The notes below the pieces were generated by a model, which did no database searches, had not been told where the DNA came from, and saw only the letters and a list, made by a program, of their open reading frames with translations. Positions 5,493 to 13,981 of a stretch of 19,515 bases of DNA are shown here, piece after piece (within the stretch, counting starts at the first letter, position 1; each line of letters opens with the position of its first letter). The stretch comes from an uncultured Alphaproteobacteria bacterium (GTDB lineage: Bacteria > Pseudomonadota > Alphaproteobacteria > Puniceispirillales > Puniceispirillaceae), in NCBI GenBank assembly GCA_913042065.1, contig CAJWKB010000013.1:1-19515 (forward strand), written 5' to 3'. Position numbers and translations under genes: made by a program.

Positions 5493-8453
5493 ATGCCAAA
5501 CGAAACGAAGAGAACGCTAGATTCTGCTGGCCCAGCGAGCCTTTCCACCGCTTCTACGCCTGCTGTCGGCACCATTCATCCGCCGTGTCAGGATGACATT
5601 GAAATCACTGCCGAGCCGCGGGTGATCGCTGTTCGTGGCGCGCGTGAACATAATCTGAGCGACGTCAATATTGACCTGCCGCGCGACCGGCTTGTGGTGC
5701 TTACGGGCCTTTCTGGTTCTGGCAAATCCTCGCTTGCCTTTGACACCATCTATGCCGAGGGCCAGCGCCGCTATGTTGAATCGCTGTCGGCCTACGCTCG
5801 GCAGTTTCTCGAGATGATGCAGAAACCCGATGTCGACCTGATCGAAGGTCTATCACCGGCGATTTCCATCGAGCAGAAAACGACGTCACGAAACCCCCGA
5901 TCAACAGTCGGCACCGTGACCGAGATCTATGACTATATGCGTCTGCTCTGGGCGCGCATTGGTATCCCCTTCTCACCGGCCACAGGCCTGCCAATTCGCA
6001 GCCAGACTGTCAGCCAGATGGTTGATATTCTGCTGGCCATGGAAGATGGCACGCGGATCTATCTGCTGGCACCAATCGTGCGTGGTCGCAAGGGCGAATA
6101 TCGCAAGGAGCTGGCGGAATTTCACCGCAAGGGTTTCAGCCGGGTGCGGATTGATGGTGAGATGTATGATCTTGATGACACCCCGACACTTGACAAGAAA
6201 CGGAAGCATGATATCGAGATCGTGATTGACCGACTGGTCATCAAAGGTGATCCTGACGAGCTGTCAACGCGTCTTGCCGACTCTCTGGAAACCGCGCTTG
6301 GCCTGACCGAGGGGCTGGCCTTTGCCGACAATGTAGACAGTGGCGAGCGTACGGTTTTCTCGGCCAATTTTGCCTGTCCGGAATCAGGCTTTACGATTGA
6401 TGAGATTGAACCGCGCCTTTTTTCCTTCAACAATCCGTTCGGCGCCTGCCCCGATTGTGACGGGCTCGGGGTTAGCAGTCATTTCGATGAGCAGCTGGTC
6501 GTTCCCGACACCCGCCAGACGTTGCGTTGTGGAGCGCTGGCACCCTGGTCGTCGAGCACGTCACGCTATTACATCCAGACATTGGAATCGCTTGCCCGGC
6601 AATTCGGGTTTTCGCTCGACACGCCCTTTGGCGATCTTGACGATGACACCAAATCAATCATTTTGCATGGCTCCGGCAAAACGCCGGTGACCATGGAATT
6701 TGATGATGGCATGCGTTCCTACCGCACGACCAAGCCCTTTGAGGGCATTATGCCCAACCTTGCCAGGCGCTACCGCGAGACGGACTCAGCCTGGGTGCGT
6801 GAGGAGATGGAGAAATTCCGCGCAAACCATCCCTGTGATGGGTGTGGTGGCAAGCGGTTGAAAGCCGGATCCCTCGCTGTCAAGATCGACATGAAGGACA
6901 TTTCCGACATTGCCCGCCTTTCGATTGGCGATGCCCGCGAATGGTTCAGCGGGCTAAGCGAAAAACTTCAAGGGCAGGAGTCGGAAATTGCCGCCCGCAT
7001 TTTAAAGGAGATTAATGAACGCCTCGGATTTCTGGTCAATGTCGGCCTGAACTATCTGTCGATGGCGCGCAATTCGGGAACCCTGTCCGGTGGCGAGTCG
7101 CAGCGCATCCGTCTTGCCTCGCAGATTGGCTCCGGCCTAACGGGCGTTCTATATGTGCTTGACGAGCCGTCGATCGGCCTGCATCAACGCGACAATGACC
7201 GGCTGCTAGCAACCTTGGTGCGGTTGCGTGATCTCGGCAATACGGTGCTTGTTGTCGAACACGACGAGGATTCGATCCGCCTTGCCGATTATGTAGTCGA
7301 TATGGGCCCAGGAGCCGGCATTCATGGTGGCTATGTCGTCGCTGCTGGAACGCCTGACCAGATTTTGCAGAACGAGCAGTCACTGACCGGACAATATCTC
7401 TCTGGTGCCCTCGAAATTGCCATTCCGAAGAAACGGCGAAAGGCGATCAAGGGCCGCGTCATCCGGGTCAATGAGGCAAGTGGCAATAATCTGCACGCTG
7501 TCAGCGTCGATTTTCCACTTGGTGTGCTGACCTGTGTCACGGGTGTTTCGGGTGGTGGCAAATCAACGCTTGTTCTCGAAACGCTTTGGAAGTCGCTGGC
7601 GCGGCGACTGCACAAGGCGCGCGAGATGCCGGCCCCGCATAAATCCATCCTTGGTGCCGAGTTTCTTGACAAGGTAGTTGATATCGATCAATCGCCAATT
7701 GGCCGCACACCACGGTCGAATCCGGCCACCTATACTGGTGCCTTTACGCCTATCCGCGAATGGTTCGCCGGCCTGCCTGAATCAAAAGCGCGAGGCTATG
7801 CGCCTGGTCGATTTTCTTTCAACGTTAAGGGCGGGCGCTGTGAGGCCTGTCAAGGCGACGGTCTGATCAAGATTGAAATGCATTTCCTGCCTGATGTCTA
7901 TGTAACCTGTGACAGCTGCAAGGGCCGGCGCTATAACCGGGAAACGCTGGAAATCACCTTCCGCGGCAAATCAATTGCCGACGTACTGGAGATGACCGTC
8001 GAGGAAGGCGTTGATTTCTTCAAAGCGGTGCCCACCATCCGTGAAAAGCTGGAGACGATGTTCCGCGTGGGTCTCGGCTATGTCCGGATTGGCCAGCAGG
8101 CAACAACATTGTCCGGCGGCGAGGCGCAGCGGGTCAAACTGTCCAAGGAACTGTCGCGTCGGGCCACCGGCCGCACCATCTACATCCTTGATGAGCCAAC
8201 AACCGGCCTACATTTCCATGACATAGCTAAACTTCTGGATGTGTTGCAGGAGCTTGTTAGCCAGGGAAATACGGTGATTGTTATCGAACATAATATGGAT
8301 GTAATCAAGACGGCTGATTGGGTCATTGATCTGGGACCGGAAGGTGGTGATGGTGGCGGCCAGATCGTTGCCGAGGGAACACCTGAGTCGGTGGCGGCAA
8401 CACCTGGCTCGCACACCGGTGAGTATCTGGCCCGCATCTTTGGGAACAAGTAA
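5493..8453 (+). CDS. uvrA: UvrABC excinuclease subunit A
   Basis: Damage-recognition ATPase of nucleotide excision repair; with UvrB it scans DNA and loads UvrB on lesions. The 986 residues contain two ABC ATPase modules: Walker A GLSGSGKS 72-79 and GVSGGGKS 684-691, signatures LSGGE at 531 and 873, and Walker B LDEP at 556-559 and 899-902. The C-terminal zinc module is intact (C783, C786, C806, C809), and a CxxC pair sits at 448/451. The first zinc module is incomplete: C295-P-E-S298 where many homologues have CPxC, opposite C319/C322; from memory this is common in alphaproteobacteria. The N-terminus carries about 40 extra, low-complexity residues before the conserved [12 protein letters not shown]. 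No internal ATG exists there, so either ATG 5493 or GTG at codon 44 is the start. trmFO follows within 6 bp. Confidence 0.97.
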   Translation: MPNETKRTLDSAGPASLSTASTPAVGTIHPPCQDDIEITAEPRVIAVRGAREHNLSDVNIDLPRDRLVVLTGLSGSGKSSLAFDTIYAEGQRRYVESLSAYARQFLEMMQKPDVDLIEGLSPAISIEQKTTSRNPRSTVGTVTEIYDYMRLLWARIGIPFSPATGLPIRSQTVSQMVDILLAMEDGTRIYLLAPIVRGRKGEYRKELAEFHRKGFSRVRIDGEMYDLDDTPTLDKKRKHDIEIVIDRLVIKGDPDELSTRLADSLETALGLTEGLAFADNVDSGERTVFSANFACPESGFTIDEIEPRLFSFNNPFGACPDCDGLGVSSHFDEQLVVPDTRQTLRCGALAPWSSSTSRYYIQTLESLARQFGFSLDTPFGDLDDDTKSIILHGSGKTPVTMEFDDGMRSYRTTKPFEGIMPNLARRYRETDSAWVREEMEKFRANHPCDGCGGKRLKAGSLAVKIDMKDISDIARLSIGDAREWFSGLSEKLQGQESEIAARILKEINERLGFLVNVGLNYLSMARNSGTLSGGESQRIRLASQIGSGLTGVLYVLDEPSIGLHQRDNDRLLATLVRLRDLGNTVLVVEHDEDSIRLADYVVDMGPGAGIHGGYVVAAGTPDQILQNEQSLTGQYLSGALEIAIPKKRRKAIKGRVIRVNEASGNNLHAVSVDFPLGVLTCVTGVSGGGKSTLVLETLWKSLARRLHKAREMPAPHKSILGAEFLDKVVDIDQSPIGRTPRSNPATYTGAFTPIREWFAGLPESKARGYAPGRFSFNVKGGRCEACQGDGLIKIEMHFLPDVYVTCDSCKGRRYNRETLEITFRGKSIADVLEMTVEEGVDFFKAVPTIREKLETMFRVGLGYVRIGQQATTLSGGEAQRVKLSKELSRRATGRTIYILDEPTTGLHFHDIAKLLDVLQELVSQGNTVIVIEHNMDVIKTADWVIDLGPEGGDGGGQIVAEGTPESVAATPGSHTGEYLARIFGNK

Positions 8454-8459
8454 CTGGTG

Positions 8460-9833
8460 ATGGCAAAGAAGAGTAACTCTACCCAAGAACCCGTGCATGT
8501 TATCGGCGGTGGTCTTGCTGGCAGCGAGGCGGCCTTTCAGATTGCCGCACGCAATGTGCCAGTGGTGCTGCATGAGATGCGTCCGGTACGGATGACCGAC
8601 GCACATCATACCGAAAATCTAGCTGAGCTTGTCTGTTCAAACTCCTTTCGCTCGGATGATTGGACCAGCAACGCTGTTGGCGTCCTGCATCAGGAAATGC
8701 GCGAGATGAATTCGCTGATCATGCGTGCTGCCGATGTCCACAAGGTGCCGGCAGGCGGTGCGCTTGCCGTTGACCGCGATGGCTTTGCCGAGCATGTCGG
8801 TGAATTGCTAACGGCCAATTCGCTGGTGACGATCGCCCGCGAGGAGGTCACCGAAATCCCCGTCGATTGGGACAATGTGATCATCGCCACTGGGCCCCTC
8901 ACCTCGCCGGCGCTGGCTGAATTGATTCGCGATCTTGGCGGTGAGGAAGACCTTGCATTCTTCGACGCGATTGCTCCTATCGTTCATTTTGACAGCGTTG
9001 ATATGAATGTTGCCTGGTTCCAGTCGCGTTATGACAAATCTACGGATGGCGGTGATGGCAAGGACTACATCAACTGCCCGATGACGCGGGACCAATATGA
9101 GCAGTTTATTGATGCGCTGCTTACCGGCGAGACGATGTTATTTAAAGAATGGGAGGAGAACACCCCCTATTTTGAAGGCTGCATGCCGATCGAGGTTATG
9201 GCCTCGCGTGGGCGTGACACGCTACGTTTTGGGCCAATGAAGCCCGTTGGGCTGACCAATGCCCATGATGGTAATCGCCCGCATGCGGTGATCCAGCTTC
9301 GCCAGGATAATGCACTCGGAACCCTTTACAATATGGTTGGATTTCAGACCAAACTCAAATATGGTGAACAGGTACGGGTGTTCCAGTCAATTCCCGGTCT
9401 TGGCGCAGCGCAGTTCGCCCGGCTTGGTGGGCTTCATCGCAATACTTTCCTAAATTCACCGCGGCTGCTCGATGCCGAATTACGTCTAAAATCGCAGAAT
9501 CAGCTGCGTTTTGCCGGGCAAATCACTGGGGTTGAGGGCTATATCGAATCTGCTGCAATTGGCATGCTTGCTGGAATTATGGCGGCCAATGACCGACATG
9601 GCATACGCTGGCGGCCACCTCCCATTGATACAGCTCATGGGGCATTGCTGGCGCATATCACTGGCGGTGCTATGGCTGACAGCTTCCAGCCGATGAATGT
9701 CAATTTTGGTTTGTTTCCTGACATTCAGCCGCCTGCAGGCAAACGCAAGCTGAAGGGTCGTGACCGAAAACTTGCCTATGCGTCACGGGCGCTCGATTCA
9801 TTTCGCGGCTGGGCAAGAGATTGGGCTGCTTGA
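8460..9833 (+). CDS. trmFO: methylenetetrahydrofolate-tRNA-(uracil-5-)-methyltransferase
   Basis: Folate- and FAD-dependent enzyme making 5-methyluridine at position 54 of the tRNA T-loop. The N-terminal Rossmann FAD site is [13 protein letters not shown] (14-26). Two cysteines match those known to be important in the B. subtilis enzyme: Cys59 in [11 protein letters not shown] and Cys241 in [21 protein letters not shown], the latter corresponding to the catalytic nucleophile. The C-terminal half keeps [14 protein letters not shown] and the NVNFGLFP block. Start: ATG 8460; an adjacent GTG at 8457 is also in frame. Neither has a good Shine-Dalgarno sequence, so coupling to uvrA, which ends 6 bp upstream, is likely. 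The 457 residues are normal for the family. It converges on the following minus-strand gene. Confidence 0.95.
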   Translation: MAKKSNSTQEPVHVIGGGLAGSEAAFQIAARNVPVVLHEMRPVRMTDAHHTENLAELVCSNSFRSDDWTSNAVGVLHQEMREMNSLIMRAADVHKVPAGGALAVDRDGFAEHVGELLTANSLVTIAREEVTEIPVDWDNVIIATGPLTSPALAELIRDLGGEEDLAFFDAIAPIVHFDSVDMNVAWFQSRYDKSTDGGDGKDYINCPMTRDQYEQFIDALLTGETMLFKEWEENTPYFEGCMPIEVMASRGRDTLRFGPMKPVGLTNAHDGNRPHAVIQLRQDNALGTLYNMVGFQTKLKYGEQVRVFQSIPGLGAAQFARLGGLHRNTFLNSPRLLDAELRLKSQNQLRFAGQITGVEGYIESAAIGMLAGIMAANDRHGIRWRPPPIDTAHGALLAHITGGAMADSFQPMNVNFGLFPDIQPPAGKRKLKGRDRKLAYASRALDSFRGWARDWAA

Positions 9834-9839
9834 GGAGAA

Positions 9840-9858
9840 GCCAACGCTTTCAGTTGGC
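9840..9858. terminator. inverted repeat between convergent trmFO and the phytoene-synthase-like gene
   Basis: GCCAAC-GCTTTCA-GTTGGC is a perfect 6-bp stem with a 7-base loop, 6 bases after the trmFO stop and overlapping the stop codon of the opposing gene (9852-9850). No T-run follows on either side, so it is at best a weak bidirectional terminator or a roadblock. Confidence 0.4.
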
Positions 9859-10470
9859 GCCTAACCCAAATCGCCAGAATAGAAGCCGCCAGATCAACAG
9901 GGGATCCTCACTATCTTTTTTTGTTTCCAGTCGTCGCGTTGTCAGACATCCAGCCAAATAAAGCCATCGCGTCTTGCTTCCGGTGCGGCGCAAGGTGGCA
10001 AGATCGTTTGACGAAACTCCTGGCATCTGGGCACCGTTTTCAATGGTTTTGTGTGCGATTCTACCTGCGATTTCAACAAAATCTGAGCCGCATGTTACTC
10101 TAGCGGCGAGTTCCCAACAACTCGCAAAGCAATAGGTTGTGCTGACTCCACTATCATCGATTCGTCTCTGCCAGAGAGCGACGAGCGCTAGAAGATCATC
10201 CTGAATAATCCGCTCCGCCTTAATATGGTCCTTCAATGCATTCATCAGAGGCACTTCAGCTTTTGTGACCATATTCGCAATTGTGTCATGCCACCATTGC
10301 AAGCGGATTGCTGCAAGTATGATTTCACTTGGAATCTGAATTGCATTTTCCAGCTCATTAGCAAAGCAAAAGATGTCGGCCAGAAGCTGCCGGTCGGTTC
10401 TCGGTGCGAACAATAAACATAGCGCTAACTGCTTATTGTTGTTCCTTAATAGCTGCCATGAGTCTTGCAT
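9850..10470 (-). CDS. short squalene/phytoene synthase family protein (NDUFAF6-like)
   Basis: The N-terminal half matches the isoprenoid-synthase family hallmark: CLLFAPRTDRQLLADIFCF (about 18-36), ANELENA, and IRLQWWHDTI (55-64), equivalent to the usual R-LQWW-D block. The second Asp-rich, substrate-binding motif of true phytoene/squalene synthases is not evident. At 206 residues the protein is well short of the family's usual 270-300. The family includes mitochondrial NDUFAF6, a complex I assembly factor with no known synthase activity. Placement directly after the Mth938/NDUFAF3-like gene (22-bp gap) and the secDF genes is characteristic of alphaproteobacteria. Starts: ATG 10470, or the GTG just before it at 10473. 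Family confident; function inferred, and enzymatic activity doubtful. Confidence 0.8.
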   Translation of the reverse strand: MQDSWQLLRNNNKQLALCLLFAPRTDRQLLADIFCFANELENAIQIPSEIILAAIRLQWWHDTIANMVTKAEVPLMNALKDHIKAERIIQDDLLALVALWQRRIDDSGVSTTYCFASCWELAARVTCGSDFVEIAGRIAHKTIENGAQMPGVSSNDLATLRRTGSKTRWLYLAGCLTTRRLETKKDSEDPLLIWRLLFWRFGLGAN

Positions 10471-10492
10471 CACGCCATCTCAGGCGGGCTGT

Positions 10493-10873
10493 TCAGATAG
10501 CGATGAGCGCGGCAGCGGCGTTACGCCCCTCGCTCATCAGCAAGTTCCAAGTGCGGCAGGCAGCTGCTGTGGACATCAATTCAAGATTGATTCCATTGGC
10601 CTTCATATCAGTAGCAAGCTCAGGCAGATGTTGCTGCGGTGGTGGGCCTGAGCCAAGTAGAAATAATTTTGGCGGCGCCTGGCCGAGCAGTGGTTCAAGA
10701 TCGGTAAAGCTTAGCTTAGAAAGCTGAGGGCAGTGCCATTCATATGTCAAGCGTGGAAACAGGAACAGATCACTCTGATAGCGCTGGCCTGTTACCCGAA
10801 AGCCACCATTACCATATCCATGCACAAGCTGGAGTTCGCCATCACCAGTAAAATTTTTGATTTCAATACCCAT
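10493..10873 (-). CDS. Mth938-like domain protein (DUF498/DUF598, NDUFAF3 family)
   Basis: 126 residues covering the whole single-domain family. Characteristic blocks: LQLVHGYGNGGFRVTG (about 14-29), PPKLFLLGSG (67-76), GINLELMSTAAACRTWNLLM (94-113) and SEGRNAAAALI (114-124). No catalytic function is known. The human homologue NDUFAF3 is a complex I assembly factor, and family members often sit next to secDF in alphaproteobacteria, as here: it starts 22 bp after the secF stop. The following gene belongs to the NDUFAF6 family, so both complex I assembly homologues are adjacent. No clear ribosome site precedes ATG 10873; translation may depend on the upstream genes. Confidence 0.9.
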   Translation of the reverse strand: MGIEIKNFTGDGELQLVHGYGNGGFRVTGQRYQSDLFLFPRLTYEWHCPQLSKLSFTDLEPLLGQAPPKLFLLGSGPPPQQHLPELATDMKANGINLELMSTAAACRTWNLLMSEGRNAAAALIAI

Positions 10874-10895
10874 CTAAGTTTCGTTCACTAGCAGA

Positions 10896-11837
10896 TTATG
10901 AATTGCCGCCATGACCTCCTTCACCACCTTCTTCCTCGTCCTCATAGGTACGTTTAATATCGAATCTGGCCAACATGCCGACAGCAACAAATACAGAAGA
11001 ATAAGTGCCGATAATCACGCCCCACATCATTGCCAATGCAAAATCCCGCAGCACTGCACCACCGAACACCACAATCGCCGTAAGGGCCAGCAGGGTTGTC
11101 ACCGAAGTCATAACTGTTCGAGACAGGGTTTCATTCAGCGATTTGTTTAGGATGGCACGTTGTTCGAAAGATTTATAGCGGCGCAAATTCTCTCGCACTC
11201 GGTCAAAAACTACGACCGTATCATTGATTGAATAGCCAGCAATCGTCAGAATTGCGGCTACAGTTGCCAGATTGAACTCGAACGAGGTCAACGAAAACAG
11301 GCCAATCGTCGAGATCACATCATGCGAGAGAGCAATAATCGCTGCGATTGAGAACTGCCACTCAAATCGGAACCAGATATACAGCATGATTGCCAACAAT
11401 GCACACCCAATAGCTAGCATGCCTTTTTCGGCAAGCTCAGCGCCGACAGTCGGACCAACAAACTCGGTCCGGCGCACTTCATAATTACTACCTAGGCTTT
11501 GAGTAATGGCGCTGATGGCAGCGATCTGCGCCTTCTCGTCGCCCTCCTGGCGCTGAACGCGGATTAAGATATCGGTTTTCGTTCCAAATTCCTGTATGTT
11601 GACGTCGCCAAGATTAAGCTGTCCAAGGCCGCTGCGCAGACTGCTCACATCGGCTGGTTCTGAGGTGCTGCGTGCCTCGAGCAGAATGCCACCCTTGAAA
11701 TCAATGCCAAGATTAAGGCCGGAAAAGAGAAATATACTAACAGAGGCCAACACAAGCAGAGTAGAAAATGCAAGCGCCGGTGGGCGCAGCTTCATGAAAT
11801 CAACCGTGGTTTCGCTTGGAACGAGTTTCAGCCGCAT
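10896..11837 (-). CDS. secF: protein-export membrane protein SecF
   Basis: Membrane partner of SecD in the SecDF-YajC complex, which uses the proton gradient to help SecYEG pull preproteins across the inner membrane. The 313 residues contain one N-terminal helix (about 20-40), the conserved GLNLGIDFKGGILLEA motif, a periplasmic domain to about 130, then five more helices, including the FRFEWQFSIAAI and TIAGYSINDTVVVFDRVREN motifs of the RND family. The tail is rich in Glu and Gly (EDEEEGGEGGHGGNS). The start ATG 11837 lies 10 bp after the secD stop, with GGA upstream. It is part of the yajC-secD-secF operon, with the Mth938 gene behind it. Confidence 0.97.
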   Translation of the reverse strand: MRLKLVPSETTVDFMKLRPPALAFSTLLVLASVSIFLFSGLNLGIDFKGGILLEARSTSEPADVSSLRSGLGQLNLGDVNIQEFGTKTDILIRVQRQEGDEKAQIAAISAITQSLGSNYEVRRTEFVGPTVGAELAEKGMLAIGCALLAIMLYIWFRFEWQFSIAAIIALSHDVISTIGLFSLTSFEFNLATVAAILTIAGYSINDTVVVFDRVRENLRRYKSFEQRAILNKSLNETLSRTVMTSVTTLLALTAIVVFGGAVLRDFALAMMWGVIIGTYSSVFVAVGMLARFDIKRTYEDEEEGGEGGHGGNS

Positions 11838-11847
11838 TATTCAATCC

Positions 11848-13407
11848 TCACAACTCAAGCGCTCTGGGGCGTTTGCGTTCCAGCCACATGATTATCAGCA
11901 AGCGTGTTACCATTACCGCGGTGAATAGTGACGTCAAAATTCCAATTGCCAGTGTTACGGCAAACCCTTTGATCGGTCCGGAGCCAAACAGATACAGAAA
12001 CAGCGCCGCAAACAATGTTGTCAGATTACTGTCGACAATCGTAGAAATGGCGCGTTGATAGCCGCCATCAATGGCTGCCATCACTGACCTGCCGCGCCGC
12101 AATTCCTCTCGTATGCGCTCGAAAACTAGAACATTAGCGTCCACCGCCATGCCCATGGTAAGCACAATACCGGCAATACCCGGCAGGGTCAGCGTCGCTT
12201 GCAACACCGACAGCGCTGCCAGAATGAGAACAATATTTACCATTAGCGCGACGTCAGCTAGAGCGCCAAAGAGACCGTAGCTGAGCAACATATAGATGAT
12301 TACCATTATTAGCCCAACAATTGCTGCAATTTTGCCTGCCACGACCGAATCAGCACCAAGGCCGGGACCAATGGAACGTTCCTCGAGAACGATCAAGGGT
12401 GCTGGCAAGGCACCAGCACGCAGGATTAGCGCCAGCTCATTTGTTTCTTTAACGGTGAATTGGCCAGTGATCTGCCCGCTTCCAAAAATCTGACTCTGTA
12501 TTGTCGGTGCTGAAACAACCTTGCCATCAAGAACGATCGCAAAAGGCCGTCCGATATTGGCCCCAGTTACACGGCCAAACTTCTTAGCGCCGGTGGCGTT
12601 CAGAGTGAAGCTCACCGACGGCCGGTTATTTTGGTCAAAACTCGCTGTTGCGCCATCAAGCATTTCACCGCTAACCATTACACGTTTTTCAACTACATAG
12701 CTCTGACTGTTCTCACCATCGCCTGGCAACAGCACACTGCCCGGTGGCACCCGCCCACGCGTGAGCGCCTCAGCACCGGTGATAGTGGTATCGACAAGCT
12801 GGAACGTCAGCTTTGCCGTGCGTCCCAAAAGGCGCTTAATTACCTCTGGGTCATCAATGCCGGGTAGTTGTACCAGCACCCGGTCCTTGCCCTGACGCTG
12901 AATAATTGGCTCTTTGGTACCGTCCGGGTCGATCCGGCGGCGGATGATTTCCATTGACTGTTCAACGGTTTGGTTGCGCAGCTCGGTGAGGCCAGTTTCG
13001 TCAAATGATATCTGGTAGCTCTGGCCTTCATTGGTGGTAGTCAGGCCCCGCCCAAGTTCGTTAAAAATCTCTTCGGCAGCGCCAATGTCACCCGCCTTGC
13101 GCAGGCTTACGCTCACCATCCGGTCTTCAATCTTAAGATCGTTGAAACGGATTTTTTCGGTGCGAAATTCCTGGCGAATTGTTTCGCTGAGGCTGTTCAG
13201 CCGTTCGGTCTGGACGACGTCCATGTCTACCAGCATCAGCAGATGCGATCCACCCTGCAAGTCAAGCCCTAGATTGATCTGCTGTCCGGGCAAAAAACTG
13301 GAGTTGTTATCGTCAGCGGTGGGCACCAAGTTTGGCAGCGCGTAGACAACACCTAGCGCAATGACTAACAGCACTAGCAGTTTTTTCCAGCTTTCAAATT
13401 GTAGCAT
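11848..13407 (-). CDS. secD: protein translocase subunit SecD
   Basis: Larger half of the SecDF proton-driven export motor. I take ATG 13407 (MLQFESWKKLLVLL) as start because SecD typically begins a few residues before its first helix; an upstream in-frame ATG at 13461 would add 18 charged residues read through an apparent RNA hairpin. This gives 519 residues. Visible: helix 1 at about 8-25, INLGLDLQGGSHLLMLVD (44-61), the periplasmic P1 and P4 regions, then a six-helix RND unit with GMAVDANVLVFERIREEL, containing the Asp implicated in proton movement. Separated from yajC by 96 bp that may fold, and from secF by 10 bp. Confidence 0.96.
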   Translation of the reverse strand: MLQFESWKKLLVLLVIALGVVYALPNLVPTADDNNSSFLPGQQINLGLDLQGGSHLLMLVDMDVVQTERLNSLSETIRQEFRTEKIRFNDLKIEDRMVSVSLRKAGDIGAAEEIFNELGRGLTTTNEGQSYQISFDETGLTELRNQTVEQSMEIIRRRIDPDGTKEPIIQRQGKDRVLVQLPGIDDPEVIKRLLGRTAKLTFQLVDTTITGAEALTRGRVPPGSVLLPGDGENSQSYVVEKRVMVSGEMLDGATASFDQNNRPSVSFTLNATGAKKFGRVTGANIGRPFAIVLDGKVVSAPTIQSQIFGSGQITGQFTVKETNELALILRAGALPAPLIVLEERSIGPGLGADSVVAGKIAAIVGLIMVIIYMLLSYGLFGALADVALMVNIVLILAALSVLQATLTLPGIAGIVLTMGMAVDANVLVFERIREELRRGRSVMAAIDGGYQRAISTIVDSNLTTLFAALFLYLFGSGPIKGFAVTLAIGILTSLFTAVMVTRLLIIMWLERKRPRALEL

Positions 13408-13444
13408 GACTTGTAGTCTTTCGTTTCGTGGCCAAAGGGTCAGG

Positions 13445-13485
13445 TCACCGCGTCTCGGCACTAGCCTTTCGGCCTAGGCGGGTGA
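13445..13485 (-). promoter_or_regulatory. structured RNA element between yajC and secD
   Basis: On the minus strand an outer stem TCACC (13485-13481) / GGTGA (13449-13445) encloses an inner hairpin. The inner hairpin is CTA(G)GCC-GAAA-GGCTAG (13477-13461), with a GNRA tetraloop and one bulged G. It ends 37 bases before the secD ATG. No T-run follows, so a terminator is unlikely; a translation or mRNA-processing element is possible. I know of no named family that fits. Confidence 0.4.
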
Positions 13486-13503
13486 GGATGACGCCAGTGC
13501 CAG

Positions 13504-13824
13504 CTATTTCTTTGGTTCGGTTTTGCCTTTGATGTCAGCGACCATAGCGCGCACGATCTGCACTTTCACATCCTTGGCAATTTCGACATCAACAGTGTCG
13601 CTGTCGTCGGTCACTTTGACTACGGTTCCAACAAGACCACCCGAGGTGACGATCTTGTCGCCGCGCCGCATGGCCGCCAGCATTTCCTTGTGTTGTTTGG
13701 CGCGCTTTTGCTGTGGGCGGATCAGCAGGAAATAGAAAATGACCATCACGAAGATGATTGGCAACAGGCCAAAGCCGCCTTCGGCGAGCCCACCAGATTG
13801 AGCAAAGGCTGGGGAAATAAGCAT
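13504..13824 (-). CDS. yajC: preprotein translocase subunit YajC
   Basis: Small inner-membrane accessory protein of the SecDF complex. The start is ATG 13824, giving 106 residues (MLISPAFAQSGG). The open frame extends 53 codons further upstream, but those residues show no family character and cross the probable promoter. A single helix spans about 18-36 (FGLLPIIFVMVIFYFLLI), followed by the diagnostic RPQQKRAKQHKEML and the small beta domain GDKIVTSGGLVGTV. The N-terminal SPAFAQ segment looks like a signal-cleavage site but is usual for alphaproteobacterial YajC. First gene of the yajC-secD-secF group; it diverges from the DUF815 ATPase gene across 157 bp. Confidence 0.95.
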   Translation of the reverse strand: MLISPAFAQSGGLAEGGFGLLPIIFVMVIFYFLLIRPQQKRAKQHKEMLAAMRRGDKIVTSGGLVGTVVKVTDDSDTVDVEIAKDVKVQIVRAMVADIKGKTEPKK

Positions 13825-13861
13825 TTTGTATCGACTCCACGCGTTTCGAAAAATCCCCAGC

Positions 13862-13890
13862 ACAATAGACGCCCTTGTCCATCGGGGCAA
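13862..13890 (-). promoter_or_regulatory. candidate promoter of yajC-secDF
   Basis: On the minus strand TTGCCC (13890-13885), a 17-base spacer and TATTGT (13867-13862), each 4 of 6 to consensus. Predicted start near 13855 gives a leader of about 30 bases. The -35 overlaps the inverted repeat at 13880-13899. Confidence 0.4.
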
Positions 13891-13899
13891 TGACCGATG
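13880..13899. promoter_or_regulatory. operator-like inverted repeat between yajC and the DUF815 gene
   Basis: CATCGG-GGCAATGA-CCGATG is a perfect 6-bp inverted repeat with an 8-base centre, located in the 157-bp divergent intergenic region and overlapping the proposed yajC -35 box. It could be a repressor site or simply a chance palindrome. Confidence 0.3.
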
Positions 13900-13981
13900 C
13901 GAGCAATAAGAGCAAAATAAACCGAAATAAAAGGTGGTAACGCATATTGTGGGCTGGATGTGGGCTTGGTAAGGTCGAGCC

